Shown here in pieces: positions 1-5,996 of a DNA stretch of 8,108 nucleotides (the stretch's first letter is position 1; each line of letters begins with the position of its first letter). The notes under the pieces were generated by a model. That model had not been told where the DNA came from. It was given only the letters and a program-made list of their open reading frames with translations, and did not search any database. Both the position numbers and the translations under genes were made by a program. The stretch spans positions 1-8,108 of the forward strand of contig CALHID010000038.1 in NCBI GenBank assembly GCA_938030835.1, read 5' to 3'. The DNA is from an uncultured Actinomyces sp. GTDB taxonomy: Bacteria > Actinomycetota > Actinomycetes > Actinomycetales > Actinomycetaceae.

Positions 1-469
1 TGTCTGCATGGTCTCTCCCGACGCCGGCCGTATCCGCGTCGCCGAGAAGTGGTCAGCAAAGCTGGGTGGATGCCCCTTGGCTTTCGTCCACAAGACTCGC
101 GACACCACCCGCCCCAATGTTGCTGTTGCTAACCGCGTTGTTGGTGATGTTGCAGGTAAGCAGTGCGTGCTGGTCGATGACATGATCGATACCGCCGGTA
201 CCATTTCCGAGGCCGTCAAGGTTGTGATGAATGCGGGTGCCTCATCCGTTATCGTTGCCGCAACCCACGGTATTTTGTCCGATCCTGCAGCTCAGCGTCT
301 TTCTGAATGCGGTGCGCAGGAAGTGATCGTTACCGACACCCTGCCCATTGCACCTGAGAAGCGTTTCGATAATCTGACAATCCTGCCGATTGCTCCGCTG
401 CTTGCACGTGCAATCCGCGAGGTTTTCGACGATGGATCGGTCACATCTCTCTTTGATGGGGTCGCCTGA
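1..469 (+). CDS. prs: Ribose-phosphate pyrophosphokinase (PRPP synthase), C-terminal part; 5' end outside window
   Basis: Prs transfers pyrophosphate from ATP to ribose 5-phosphate, giving PRPP for purine, pyrimidine, histidine, tryptophan and NAD synthesis in the cytosol. The open frame runs through the left edge of the window (Val-Cys precede the first visible Met at base 8), so roughly the N-terminal half is missing. What is visible is the C-terminal half: the SPDAGR segment, the HKTRD segment, and the PRPP-binding loop VLVDDMIDTAGT encoded at about 167-202, whose two Asp residues contact PRPP/Mg. The protein ends with the family-typical SVTSLFDG followed by Val-Ala. The gene precedes rplY/ctc, a common actinobacterial pairing. 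The reading frame is intact and nothing is odd. Identity is essentially certain; only the N-terminus is unknown. Confidence 0.97.
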   Translation, partial: VCMVSPDAGRIRVAEKWSAKLGGCPLAFVHKTRDTTRPNVAVANRVVGDVAGKQCVLVDDMIDTAGTISEAVKVVMNAGASSVIVAATHGILSDPAAQRLSECGAQEVIVTDTLPIAPEKRFDNLTILPIAPLLARAIREVFDDGSVTSLFDGVA

Positions 470-510
470 GGCCTCAAAACGCGCTATTCTGGCTAGGTTG
501 CTCCGGCGAG

Positions 511-524
511 GGCGCGAAAGCGCC
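511..524 (+). other. Small GNRA-capped hairpin in the prs-rplY gap
   Basis: In the 137-bp gap between prs and rplY, GGCGC and GCGCC flank a GAAA tetraloop, a perfect 5-bp stem. An alternative pairing of CGGCG (504-508) with CGCCG (521-525) is also possible. No U-tract follows, so it is not an intrinsic terminator. It could be an attenuating or ribosomal-protein leader element, or chance in GC-rich DNA. I saw no convincing -35/-10 pair in the gap; TATTCT at 485-490 is the best -10-like hexamer, with no matching -35. Confidence 0.25.
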
Positions 525-594
525 GTTATCGACAGGGCTTTCTGTAGGGTTTTCCTTCAGATTCCTAGCGCCGGTGCGTGGAATGAACTATTTG

Positions 595-601
595 AAGGAG
601 G
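595..601 (+). promoter_or_regulatory. Strong Shine-Dalgarno for rplY
   Basis: AAGGAGG lies 5 bp before the ATG at 607. It selects that ATG over the in-frame upstream ATG at 574, which would add 11 residues unlike any L25 N-terminus. Confidence 0.85.
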
Positions 602-606
602 CTCTC

Positions 607-1200
607 ATGAGCAACCCCACGCTGGTCGCACAGACCCGTTCTGAATTTGGTAAGGGTGCAGCACGTCGCGCACGTCGCGCCGGCCTGGTCCCCGGTGTCC
701 TTTACGGTCACGGTGGCGAGCCCGTTCACGTTGATCTCCCCGCTCACGAGCTCTTCCTGGCTGTCCGTGGCCAGAAGAATGCTCTGCTCGAGCTGGTCAT
801 CGAGGGCAAGAAGCAGCTTGCTCTGGTGAAGGAAGTTCAGCGTCACCCGGTTTCTCGCGATCTGCTCCACGCCGACTTCCTGGCCGTCAAGGCCGGCGAA
901 CTGGTCGACGTCGAGGTTCCCGTTTCGATCATTGGTGAGCCCGCCCCCGGCACCCAGCACACTCAGGAAGAGTTCGCACTGCTGGTTAAGGCTCCTGCCA
1001 CCGCTATCCCCGAGTCCATCGAGGTTGACATCACCGGTATCGAGGCCGGCACTGCCGTTCGCGTCGCCGATGTGACCTTCCCCGAGGGCGTTGTCTCCGA
1101 GCTCGATCCCGAGACCGTCGTTGCCACGGTCTCCGAAGAGGTCGTCGAGGTCGAGGAAGAGGAAGCACCTGCCGAGGCTGCTGAAGAATCTGCTGAGTGA
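607..1200 (+). CDS. rplY: 50S ribosomal protein L25/general stress protein Ctc
   Basis: This is a 197-residue L25 of the long CTC/TL5 type. It binds 5S rRNA in the central protuberance of the large ribosomal subunit. The N-terminal L25 domain covers about residues 1-90, with a basic start containing GKGAARRARRAG and the VPGVLYGHG motif. The C-terminal beta domain follows, with DLLHADFLAV leading into it. A strongly acidic tail of about 21 residues (rich in Glu, Ala and Val) closes the protein, as is typical of actinobacterial members. The start is fixed by the AAGGAGG Shine-Dalgarno. It sits 137 bp after prs and is followed 13 bp after its stop by a strong terminator, so it is the end of its transcription unit. 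Pth (peptidyl-tRNA hydrolase), often next in other actinobacteria, is not adjacent here. Confidence 0.95.
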   Translation: MSNPTLVAQTRSEFGKGAARRARRAGLVPGVLYGHGGEPVHVDLPAHELFLAVRGQKNALLELVIEGKKQLALVKEVQRHPVSRDLLHADFLAVKAGELVDVEVPVSIIGEPAPGTQHTQEEFALLVKAPATAIPESIEVDITGIEAGTAVRVADVTFPEGVVSELDPETVVATVSEEVVEVEEEEAPAEAAEESAE

Positions 1201-1213
1201 TCTCACTTCACTT

Positions 1214-1248
1214 AAGGGAGGCTTGCCGTTAGGCAAGCCTCCCTTTTT
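1214..1248 (+). terminator. Intrinsic terminator after rplY
   Basis: A perfect 12-bp GC-rich stem (GGGAGGCTTGCC at 1216-1227 pairing with 1232-1243) with a GTTA loop is followed directly by five T residues. Two further A-T pairs extend the stem to 14 bp. This is a textbook Rho-independent terminator for the prs/rplY direction. On the minus strand no T-run follows the stem, so it should act in one direction only. Confidence 0.95.
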
Positions 1249-1250
1249 AT

Positions 1251-1256
1251 TACACT
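1251..1256 (+). promoter_or_regulatory. Candidate -10 element of a leaderless promoter for the manC operon
   Basis: TACACT fits the actinobacterial TAnnnT -10 consensus and ends 7 bp before the ATG at 1264, so transcription would begin at or next to the A of the start codon. The -35 match is weak: TTGCCG at 1224-1229 lies inside the terminator stem and pairs better (18-bp spacer) with the overlapping hexamer TATTAC at 1248-1253. Only 15 bp separate the terminator T-run from the ATG, leaving no room for a normal leader with a Shine-Dalgarno. This is inference from spacing and motif only. Confidence 0.45.
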
Positions 1257-1263
1257 GAGAAGT

Positions 1264-2328
1264 ATGAATCGACTTCACGTCATTATTCCCGCCGGGGGTG
1301 TGGGCTCTAGGCTGTGGCCTCTATCGCGTAAGGATCGGCCGAAATTTCTGCTTGACCTTCGCATGAGCGGAAAGAGTTTGCTCCAAGAGACCATTGACCG
1401 TCTGGCTCCAATCGCTGCTTCTTTCACGATTGTCACGGGGCGTGCGCATGAACAAGCCGTGCGCGCTCAGATCCCCCAGGGACTCGACGTCACTGTTCTT
1501 GTCGAGCCTCAGGGGCGCGATTCGATGCCCGCTATCGGTTTGGCTGCTTATGTCATTCGTCAGCGCTTTGGTGACGAGGCTCCGATTGCTTCTTTCGCAG
1601 CTGATCATGCGATTACTCAACCTCAGGTTCTTCTTGACTGCGTGGAACGTGCGCTGGAAGTTGCTCAGAAGGGCTACATTGTCACGATTGGCCTGAGGCC
1701 CCTGACCCCTTCGACAGCCTATGGCTACATTGCACCGGGAGAACCCTTTGAAATGGAGTCTCCCGAAAAGGGATCTATCGTGCGTTCTTTCGTTGAGAAG
1801 CCTGATGAAGAGACCGCGAAGCAGTACTGCGAACAGGGCTACCTGTGGAACGCCGGAATGTTCATCATGACCGCAGGGACTCTTGCTCGTGCGCTTACGC
1901 GTTTTCATCCCGACATGGATTCGCATCTGAGCGCGATTGGAACTCAATGGGGACGTGAGGGCTTTGCCAAGACGCTCAGCGAAGAATGGCCCACACTCAC
2001 GAAGATCGCCATCGATCATGCCATCGCCGAACCGCTTGCCTCTGAAGGGGGAGTGGCCGTTGTTCCAGCGACCGACATGGGTTGGACCGACGTGGGTGAT
2101 TTTGACGCGCTTGCGCAGATTAGCTCTGAGGGCCAGGCCCTTCGGATTGATTCCTCTGGTTCATTCGTCCGATCTTTGACCGGCCAAAAGATTGTTTTGG
2201 TTGGAGCGCTGAATATGGCTGTCATCGCTACAGAGGACGCAATCTTGGTTGTTGATCGTAATCGCGCGCAGGACGTGAAACACGTGGTTGACCAGTTGAC
2301 GCAGAGCGGAGAGGAAGAACTCCTTTAG
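1264..2328 (+). CDS. manC: Mannose-1-phosphate guanylyltransferase (GDP-mannose pyrophosphorylase)
   Basis: This 354-residue nucleotidyltransferase makes GDP-mannose from mannose 1-phosphate and GTP, supplying mannosyl units for envelope glycolipids, glycoproteins or polysaccharide. The N-terminus carries the signature AGGVGSRLWPLS (residues 10-21) and PKFLLDL (26-32). EPQGRDSMPAIGLAA (81-95) and the metal-binding Asp of AADH (Asp114) follow. FVEKPD (176-181), LWNAGMF (194-200) and TDMGWTDVGDFDAL (270-283) are the sugar-phosphate and metal-site motifs of the family. The C-terminal phosphomannose-isomerase cupin of the long (about 480-residue) enteric ManC is absent, so this is the short monofunctional form. 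The ATG at 1264 starts exactly where the conserved fold begins but has only a weak GAGA upstream, consistent with leaderless translation. It is the first of three tightly packed genes. Symbol choice (manC versus manB) varies among actinobacteria. Confidence 0.92.
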   Translation: MNRLHVIIPAGGVGSRLWPLSRKDRPKFLLDLRMSGKSLLQETIDRLAPIAASFTIVTGRAHEQAVRAQIPQGLDVTVLVEPQGRDSMPAIGLAAYVIRQRFGDEAPIASFAADHAITQPQVLLDCVERALEVAQKGYIVTIGLRPLTPSTAYGYIAPGEPFEMESPEKGSIVRSFVEKPDEETAKQYCEQGYLWNAGMFIMTAGTLARALTRFHPDMDSHLSAIGTQWGREGFAKTLSEEWPTLTKIAIDHAIAEPLASEGGVAVVPATDMGWTDVGDFDALAQISSEGQALRIDSSGSFVRSLTGQKIVLVGALNMAVIATEDAILVVDRNRAQDVKHVVDQLTQSGEEELL

Positions 2329-2329
2329 G

Positions 2330-3400
2330 ATGAAGACCATGACTCGACACGCGCGTACACACCTATGCGCAGCAACAAGCGCTTTGCTGCTTCTCCTTGC
2401 CGGCTGCTCCTCAGCCCCCGCGTCAAATGCTCAAACTCAACTGTGCGGAATTTCTGACGCAGCTGGGTGGGATAGTGCGAGCTCGCAAACTCCGGCGAAA
2501 CGGGCAATTTCGCAGGCGGCCTCGGAAATTGGAGGGGAAGCAAAATTTGCCACCGGCGAAGGCGAACTGGATGCACTTCTCAAGGGTGGATGCACCATTG
2601 TTGTCTCCGAAGGCCAGGGAATGACCCAGGCCATCACTCAGGCGGCAAAGAAAAACTCATCAGTTCGCTTTATTACCGTTAATTCTGGTTTTGAATCAGC
2701 AAATAAGACTGTCGAGCCCAGTAACGGCAAGGCTGTTGTCTCGCGCGCAACCCAGGGCGCCTATATGGCCGGCTATGCTTCCGCAGGTTTGACGACAACC
2801 GGAACTATCGCCGGATTTGGTGGGGTTGAGACCAGCGAACGCCAAGCGCTGATGGATGCTTTTGCGCAGGGAGTTGACGCCTACAACCTCTCATATGGGA
2901 CATCGATTCGCTTTGAAGGATGGGATACCACCCGCATGCGCGGAACCTTCACCGGAAACGATGATCCGGCAAGCATTAAGGAGGCGGCGTCCAAGGCGCT
3001 TGCTGCGGGTGCAGATATCTTGGTTCCCTTCGCAGATGGTGGGAACCAAGGTGCGCTCCAAGCACTTGAGGCAGCTGGAAATAACTTGGCCCAGCGCGTG
3101 GTGTGGATGGGGGATGATCTTCCCAGCGATCTTCCCCAGGTCATTACAGCGGTCACTACGACCACGAAGGACCACGCGACCGAGGCTATTACTTCCGCAC
3201 GAGGAAACGATTTCTCAACGAATGCGGTTATCGATTCCCTTGATAATAACGGCGTGACGCTGGCTCCTTTCGCTGCTCATGAGGCGCTTATGACCCCCGA
3301 GCTCAAAGAATCCTTGGCGTCGATGCGCCAGCAGCTGCTCACTGGCAGCCTTGTGATCACGACCCAATTTGATCCCCTGTTGATTTCTCCCCGTAAGTGA
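2330..3400 (+). CDS. BMP-family (PnrA-like) substrate-binding lipoprotein
   Basis: This predicted secreted lipoprotein has up to 356 residues. A basic N-terminus and hydrophobic stretch (ALLLLLAGC) end in a lipobox with Cys26 as the lipidation site, so the mature protein should be anchored to the outer face of the membrane. The body matches the basic membrane protein/PnrA family: GISDAAGWDSAS (40-51) sits where the family has its Asp-rich ligand segment, QGAYMAGY (142-149) is a hallmark, and GTIAGFGGVE then MDAFAQGVDAYN follow. The family mostly binds nucleosides for ABC uptake; the ligand here is unknown. No ATPase or permease gene is adjacent, so it would need partners encoded elsewhere. 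Two starts are possible: ATG 2330, one base after the manC stop, or ATG 2339, which has AGGA 8 bp upstream. Both leave the lipobox intact. Confidence 0.85.
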   Translation: MKTMTRHARTHLCAATSALLLLLAGCSSAPASNAQTQLCGISDAAGWDSASSQTPAKRAISQAASEIGGEAKFATGEGELDALLKGGCTIVVSEGQGMTQAITQAAKKNSSVRFITVNSGFESANKTVEPSNGKAVVSRATQGAYMAGYASAGLTTTGTIAGFGGVETSERQALMDAFAQGVDAYNLSYGTSIRFEGWDTTRMRGTFTGNDDPASIKEAASKALAAGADILVPFADGGNQGALQALEAAGNNLAQRVVWMGDDLPSDLPQVITAVTTTTKDHATEAITSARGNDFSTNAVIDSLDNNGVTLAPFAAHEALMTPELKESLASMRQQLLTGSLVITTQFDPLLISPRK

Positions 3401-3404
3401 AGGA
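3399..3404 (+). promoter_or_regulatory. Shine-Dalgarno that favours ATG 3409 for the LOG-family gene
   Basis: GAAGGA overlaps the stop codon of the upstream lipoprotein gene and lies 4 bp before the ATG at 3409. The alternative GTG at 3397 overlaps the upstream stop (GTGA) but has no Shine-Dalgarno before it. The spacing for ATG 3409 is a little short, so the choice is likely rather than certain. Confidence 0.55.
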
Positions 3405-3408
3405 CCCC

Positions 3409-4143
3409 ATGGAACACGCACACCAGAATTCCTCCTATCGTCGAGGCCCGGTGATCCTTCGCGGAGGAAAGATCCCCCGCGAAACATCCGATACCGGCCT
3501 GCTGCGCCCCCAGTCCTCTGCGGATTGGCTGCACGAGGACCCCTGGAGGGTGCTTCGTATCCAGTCGGAGTTCGTCGAAGGTTTTGGAGCGCTTGCCGAG
3601 TTGGGTCCGGCAGTGTCGGTTTTCGGCTCGGCTCGCACCCCTGCTGGAAGTGAAGATTGGGAGCGTGCGCGCTCTATTGGCTCCCTATTGGTTCAGGCGG
3701 GCTTTGCTGTGATTACCGGCGGGGGACCGGGAATTATGGAAGCGGCCAATAAGGGCGCGTGGGAAGCGGGAGGAACCTCCGTCGGCTTGGGAATCGAGCT
3801 TCCCCACGAGCAGGGAATGAATGAATGGGTCAATGTTGGAATTAATTTCCGTTATTTCTTTGCCCGCAAGACCATGTTCATGAAGTATTCCTCGGGCTTT
3901 ATCGCTATGCCGGGTGGTTTTGGCACCATGGATGAGCTGTTTGAGGCTGCAACCTTGGTGCAAACCGGTAAGGTGCATTCCTTCCCGATCGTTTTGGTTG
4001 GGGGCGACTATTGGGGCGGATTAGTTCAATGGATTAACTCGACCATGAAGGAATCGGGAATGCTTTCAAGTAATGACCCTCAACTTTTGCACGTGGTCGA
4101 TAGCCCCGAAGAAGCTGTGGAAATAGTAATTGGACACAAATAA
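3409..4143 (+). CDS. LOG-family Rossmann-fold protein (TIGR00730; nucleotide 5'-monophosphate phosphoribohydrolase-like)
   Basis: This 244-residue protein (248 if it starts at GTG 3397) belongs to the LOG/TIGR00730 family, often misannotated as lysine decarboxylase. Characterised members cleave the N-glycosidic bond of cytokinin riboside 5'-monophosphates or ordinary nucleoside monophosphates; the bacterial substrate here cannot be read from sequence. The Rossmann start VSVFGSAR is followed by ITGGGPGIMEAANKGA (Gly-rich loop from about residue 104), FFARKTMF with the conserved Arg-Lys, and the active-site motif PGGFGTMDE (168-176), whose Glu176 is the presumed catalytic residue. About 60 residues precede the core, including RRGPVILRGGKIP, giving the longer actinobacterial form. 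It follows the lipoprotein gene by 8 bp and so is probably cotranscribed from the manC region. No terminator was found between it and the DUF3117 gene. Confidence 0.9.
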   Translation: MEHAHQNSSYRRGPVILRGGKIPRETSDTGLLRPQSSADWLHEDPWRVLRIQSEFVEGFGALAELGPAVSVFGSARTPAGSEDWERARSIGSLLVQAGFAVITGGGPGIMEAANKGAWEAGGTSVGLGIELPHEQGMNEWVNVGINFRYFFARKTMFMKYSSGFIAMPGGFGTMDELFEAATLVQTGKVHSFPIVLVGGDYWGGLVQWINSTMKESGMLSSNDPQLLHVVDSPEEAVEIVIGHK

Positions 4144-4152
4144 TTCAATACC

Positions 4153-4181
4153 TTACTAAATCACGGCATTCTCGGTAGAAT
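4153..4181 (+). promoter_or_regulatory. Candidate promoter for the DUF3117 gene
   Basis: TAGAAT (4176-4181) matches five of six -10 consensus positions. TTACTA (4153-4158) is a weak -35 (three of six) at the ideal 17-bp spacing. The region is locally AT-rich compared with its surroundings. Transcription would start near 4188, giving a leader of about 45 nt. Motif-based inference only. Confidence 0.5.
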
Positions 4182-4196
4182 AAATGTGTTTTTAGC

Positions 4197-4209
4197 GGTA
4201 TTTAATACC
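4197..4209 (+). repeat. Short perfect palindrome in the DUF3117 leader
   Basis: GGTATT and AATACC flank a single central T. This 6-bp inverted repeat just downstream of the predicted start of transcription, between promoter and Shine-Dalgarno, is in operator position. A second AATACC half-site occurs at 4147-4152, upstream of the -35. A one-base loop cannot form a stable hairpin, so protein binding is likelier than RNA structure. It may be chance. Confidence 0.35.
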
Positions 4210-4232
4210 CGGCGTTCAGAAGGGAAACGAAC

Positions 4233-4397
4233 ATGGCAGCTATGAAGCCGCGAACCGGAGATGGCCCCCTCGAGGCAGAAAAAGAGGGTCGTGGGATTGT
4301 CATGCGTATCCCCAGCGAAGGCGGTGGCCGTCTGGTCATTGAACTCAGCGCTGACGAAGCACAGGAACTGGCTCAGGCCTTAGCTAACGCTCTGTGA
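4233..4397 (+). CDS. DUF3117 family small protein
   Basis: This 54-residue protein is recognisable as the actinobacterial DUF3117 family (Rv1211-like in Mycobacterium). It begins MAAMKPRTGDGPLEAEKEGR, continues with GIVMRIPSEGGGRLVIELS, and ends in a short helix-like segment (ADEAQELAQALANAL). Predicted content is a beta-rich core followed by a helix; there is no signal or membrane segment. The function of the family is not established. The start is supported by GAAGGG 8 bp upstream and by the fixed N-terminal motif; a second in-frame ATG three codons later is less likely. It lies 89 bp after the LOG-family gene with its own candidate promoter. In mycobacteria LOG and DUF3117 genes are also near neighbours, so the pairing is conserved. 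The last 18 bp overlap the 3' end of priA on the other strand. Confidence 0.9.
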   Translation: MAAMKPRTGDGPLEAEKEGRGIVMRIPSEGGGRLVIELSADEAQELAQALANAL

Positions 4398-5135
4398 GGC
4401 ACTCAGGGCTTCCTCAAGAGTCAGACTCCCGACATAGAGAGCCTTGCCAACAATCACTCCATCCAGATAACCTTCACGCCTCAAGGTGTGGATATCCTCG
4501 ACATGACGGATTCCTCCTGAGGCAACCAGAAGCGTAGGTGTTTTCGCCCGTAGATCTCTGAGTAGGTCTACGGGCGGTCCCATAAGTGCCCCGTCTCGTT
4601 GGCGCTCGGTGACGATGTAGCGCTGCACACCCGCTTGATCTAGAGCGCGGCAGACTTCCCAAAGGTTCCCCGCGTCCCCATCAACGCCTCGTGGACGAAT
4701 TCGATCGCCCTCTACGTCAATGCAGATGTTGAGGCGCCCGGCGAACTCAGCGACCAAGGTGCGGACCCGATCGATATCAACCAAGGCTTGAGAAGCCAGA
4801 TTGACGCGATCAGCACCTGCCTGAAGCGCTGCTTCGATATCTTCCCCGCTGCGTACACCACCAGACCACTCGATGCGGCATTCAGGGGTGTGCCTGCCTG
4901 AGCCGGATGCTCCAGATCCGTCAAGCTCAGAAATTACCTCAGAAAGTACATCTGAGTTGCTTCCTCGCTCAAAGGCCGCATCAATATCGACCAGATGAAT
5001 CCAGCGAGCACCCTGAGCGAGGAAGGAACGCGCAACCTCACAGGGATCAGCACTGGTCGAGTCCTCACCTCCGTCAGCTCTACGGTGCGTGAGGGCCCGG
5101 CCATTGGCGATATCAAGGGCGGGAAGAATATCCAC
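4380..5135 (-). CDS. priA: PriA/HisA-family phosphoribosyl isomerase, probably acting as TrpF
   Basis: This 251-residue (beta/alpha)8 isomerase belongs to the HisA/PriA family, which in actinobacteria performs both ProFAR isomerisation (histidine) and phosphoribosylanthranilate isomerisation (tryptophan). The catalytic pair is present: Asp8 in ILPALD and Asp181 in RQRDGAL. Also kept are IHLVDIDAAF (46-55), SGGVR (91-95), Asp140, Thr176, and phosphate-site motifs ASGGIR (205-210) and VIVGKALY (227-234). Against M. tuberculosis PriA recalled from memory, Arg143 aligns with Arg149, but Trp145 aligns with Val151 and Arg19 with Thr16. A Gly/Ser-rich insertion of about 13 residues (near 73-86) precedes strand 3. 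The start codon is GTG, 3 bp after the trpA stop, with only a weak upstream GGAA, so coupling to trpA translation is likely. As last gene of the trp cluster it most plausibly supplies the TrpF step; whether HisA activity remains is uncertain. Confidence 0.9.
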   Translation of the reverse strand: MDILPALDIANGRALTHRRADGGEDSTSADPCEVARSFLAQGARWIHLVDIDAAFERGSNSDVLSEVISELDGSGASGSGRHTPECRIEWSGGVRSGEDIEAALQAGADRVNLASQALVDIDRVRTLVAEFAGRLNICIDVEGDRIRPRGVDGDAGNLWEVCRALDQAGVQRYIVTERQRDGALMGPPVDLLRDLRAKTPTLLVASGGIRHVEDIHTLRREGYLDGVIVGKALYVGSLTLEEALSASQSVS

Positions 5136-5138
5136 GAC

Positions 5139-5996
5139 TCAGTTGTTTCCGTGATTGAGGGTCGCTTGGTACATGGGTGCGAAGAACTCACTCAGCCGCA
5201 CAAGAGTTTCGTTCAGCGCATCTCGAGTGCCGTTCTTTTCCTCTTCCACGATTTGCGCCGCATGCTCTGCGATGATGCGCACGATCGCTGAACCCGAGAT
5301 CGCGCCATCTGCTCCCGCTTGGAGTGCGGCACGCACGTGTTCGGGTCGTGAAATTCCAAAACCCAAGAGAACGGGAGCTGCCGCTTCCTCACGAAGCTTT
5401 GCAACGGCCTCGTGCAAGCCCACGGTCGAGGCCTCGTGGTCAGCACCCGTCACGCCCACGCGAGAGACCGCGTAGACGTAGCCGCGTGCAGAGTGCGCGA
5501 CGTCGCTCAGGGTGCGAGGCGAGGCCGATGGGGGAGCGATGTACACACTGTCGATGCCCGACTTGAGTGCTGCTTCTCCAAATGGATGCCCCTCGCGGAT
5601 CGGGAGATCTGGAATGAGTACCGAATCGACTCCCGACTGCGCACAGAGCTCATAGAAACGATCAACCCCAATGGAGAAGGGCACATTCGCGTAGACCAGC
5701 AGACCGATGGGGAGATCGGGGTGTGAGTCGCGAATGCGAGAAAGGATTCGGAAGCACTCATCGATAGCAGTACCGGCCTGTAGGGCCCGCAGGTGTGCTT
5801 CCTGAATAACAACGCCGTCCGCAACCGGATCTGAGAAGGGAATCCCAAGCTCCAGAGCATCTGCACCATCGGCGATGAGCGCCTCGATGATGGCCTCGCA
5901 AGATGAAGGAGTGGGGTCACCCAGCATAACGAAGGGGACGATTGCCCCGCGTTCATGTGCGGCGCAGCGCTCAAACATTGATGCGTAGCGAGTCAT
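5139..5996 (-). CDS. trpA: Tryptophan synthase alpha subunit
   Basis: TrpA cleaves indole-3-glycerol phosphate into indole and glyceraldehyde 3-phosphate; indole then channels to TrpB. This 285-residue TIM barrel is slightly longer than the usual 265-270 because of a C-terminal extension after the last helix. Catalytic Glu49 (ALELGIPFSDPVADG) and Asp60 fall at the same numbers as in the enteric enzyme. YANVPFSIG, PDLPIREG, the loop-6 segment SRVGVTGADH, and phosphate-site motifs GFGIS and AISGSAIV are all present. The overall style (start MTRYASMFER, AISGSAIVRII) resembles the E. coli protein closely. The start ATG overlaps the stop of the fused trpC-trpB frame by 4 bp (ATGA) and has a strong AAGGAGG upstream, so translation is efficient and coupled. 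It is followed by priA after 3 bp. Confidence 0.96.
   Translation of the reverse strand: MTRYASMFERCAAHERGAIVPFVMLGDPTPSSCEAIIEALIADGADALELGIPFSDPVADGVVIQEAHLRALQAGTAIDECFRILSRIRDSHPDLPIGLLVYANVPFSIGVDRFYELCAQSGVDSVLIPDLPIREGHPFGEAALKSGIDSVYIAPPSASPRTLSDVAHSARGYVYAVSRVGVTGADHEASTVGLHEAVAKLREEAAAPVLLGFGISRPEHVRAALQAGADGAISGSAIVRIIAEHAAQIVEEEKNGTRDALNETLVRLSEFFAPMYQATLNHGNN

Noticed and set aside
511..524. Terminator between prs and rplY
   Set aside because: The 5-bp hairpin has no T-run, so termination is not supported; kept only as a weak structural feature.
660..682. Direct repeat GCACGTCGC in rplY
   Set aside because: It reflects repeated Ala-Arg-Arg codons in the basic N-terminus, not a separate element.
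565..1278. Long open frame on the minus strand opposite rplY (237 codons)
   Set aside because: It is the mirror of a strongly codon-biased ribosomal protein gene, crosses the terminator hairpin and has no recognisable domain.
1321..2019. Minus-strand 232-codon frame opposite manC
   Set aside because: It has no family resemblance and manC on the plus strand is unambiguous; this is a shadow frame.
3397..3408. GTG start of the LOG-family gene overlapping the upstream stop
   Set aside because: It has no Shine-Dalgarno in front, whereas ATG 3409 is preceded by GAAGGA; still possible through coupling.
4395..4416. Bidirectional terminator at the DUF3117/priA junction
   Set aside because: Only a 5-bp pairing (TGAGG/CCTCA) and no T-run on either strand.
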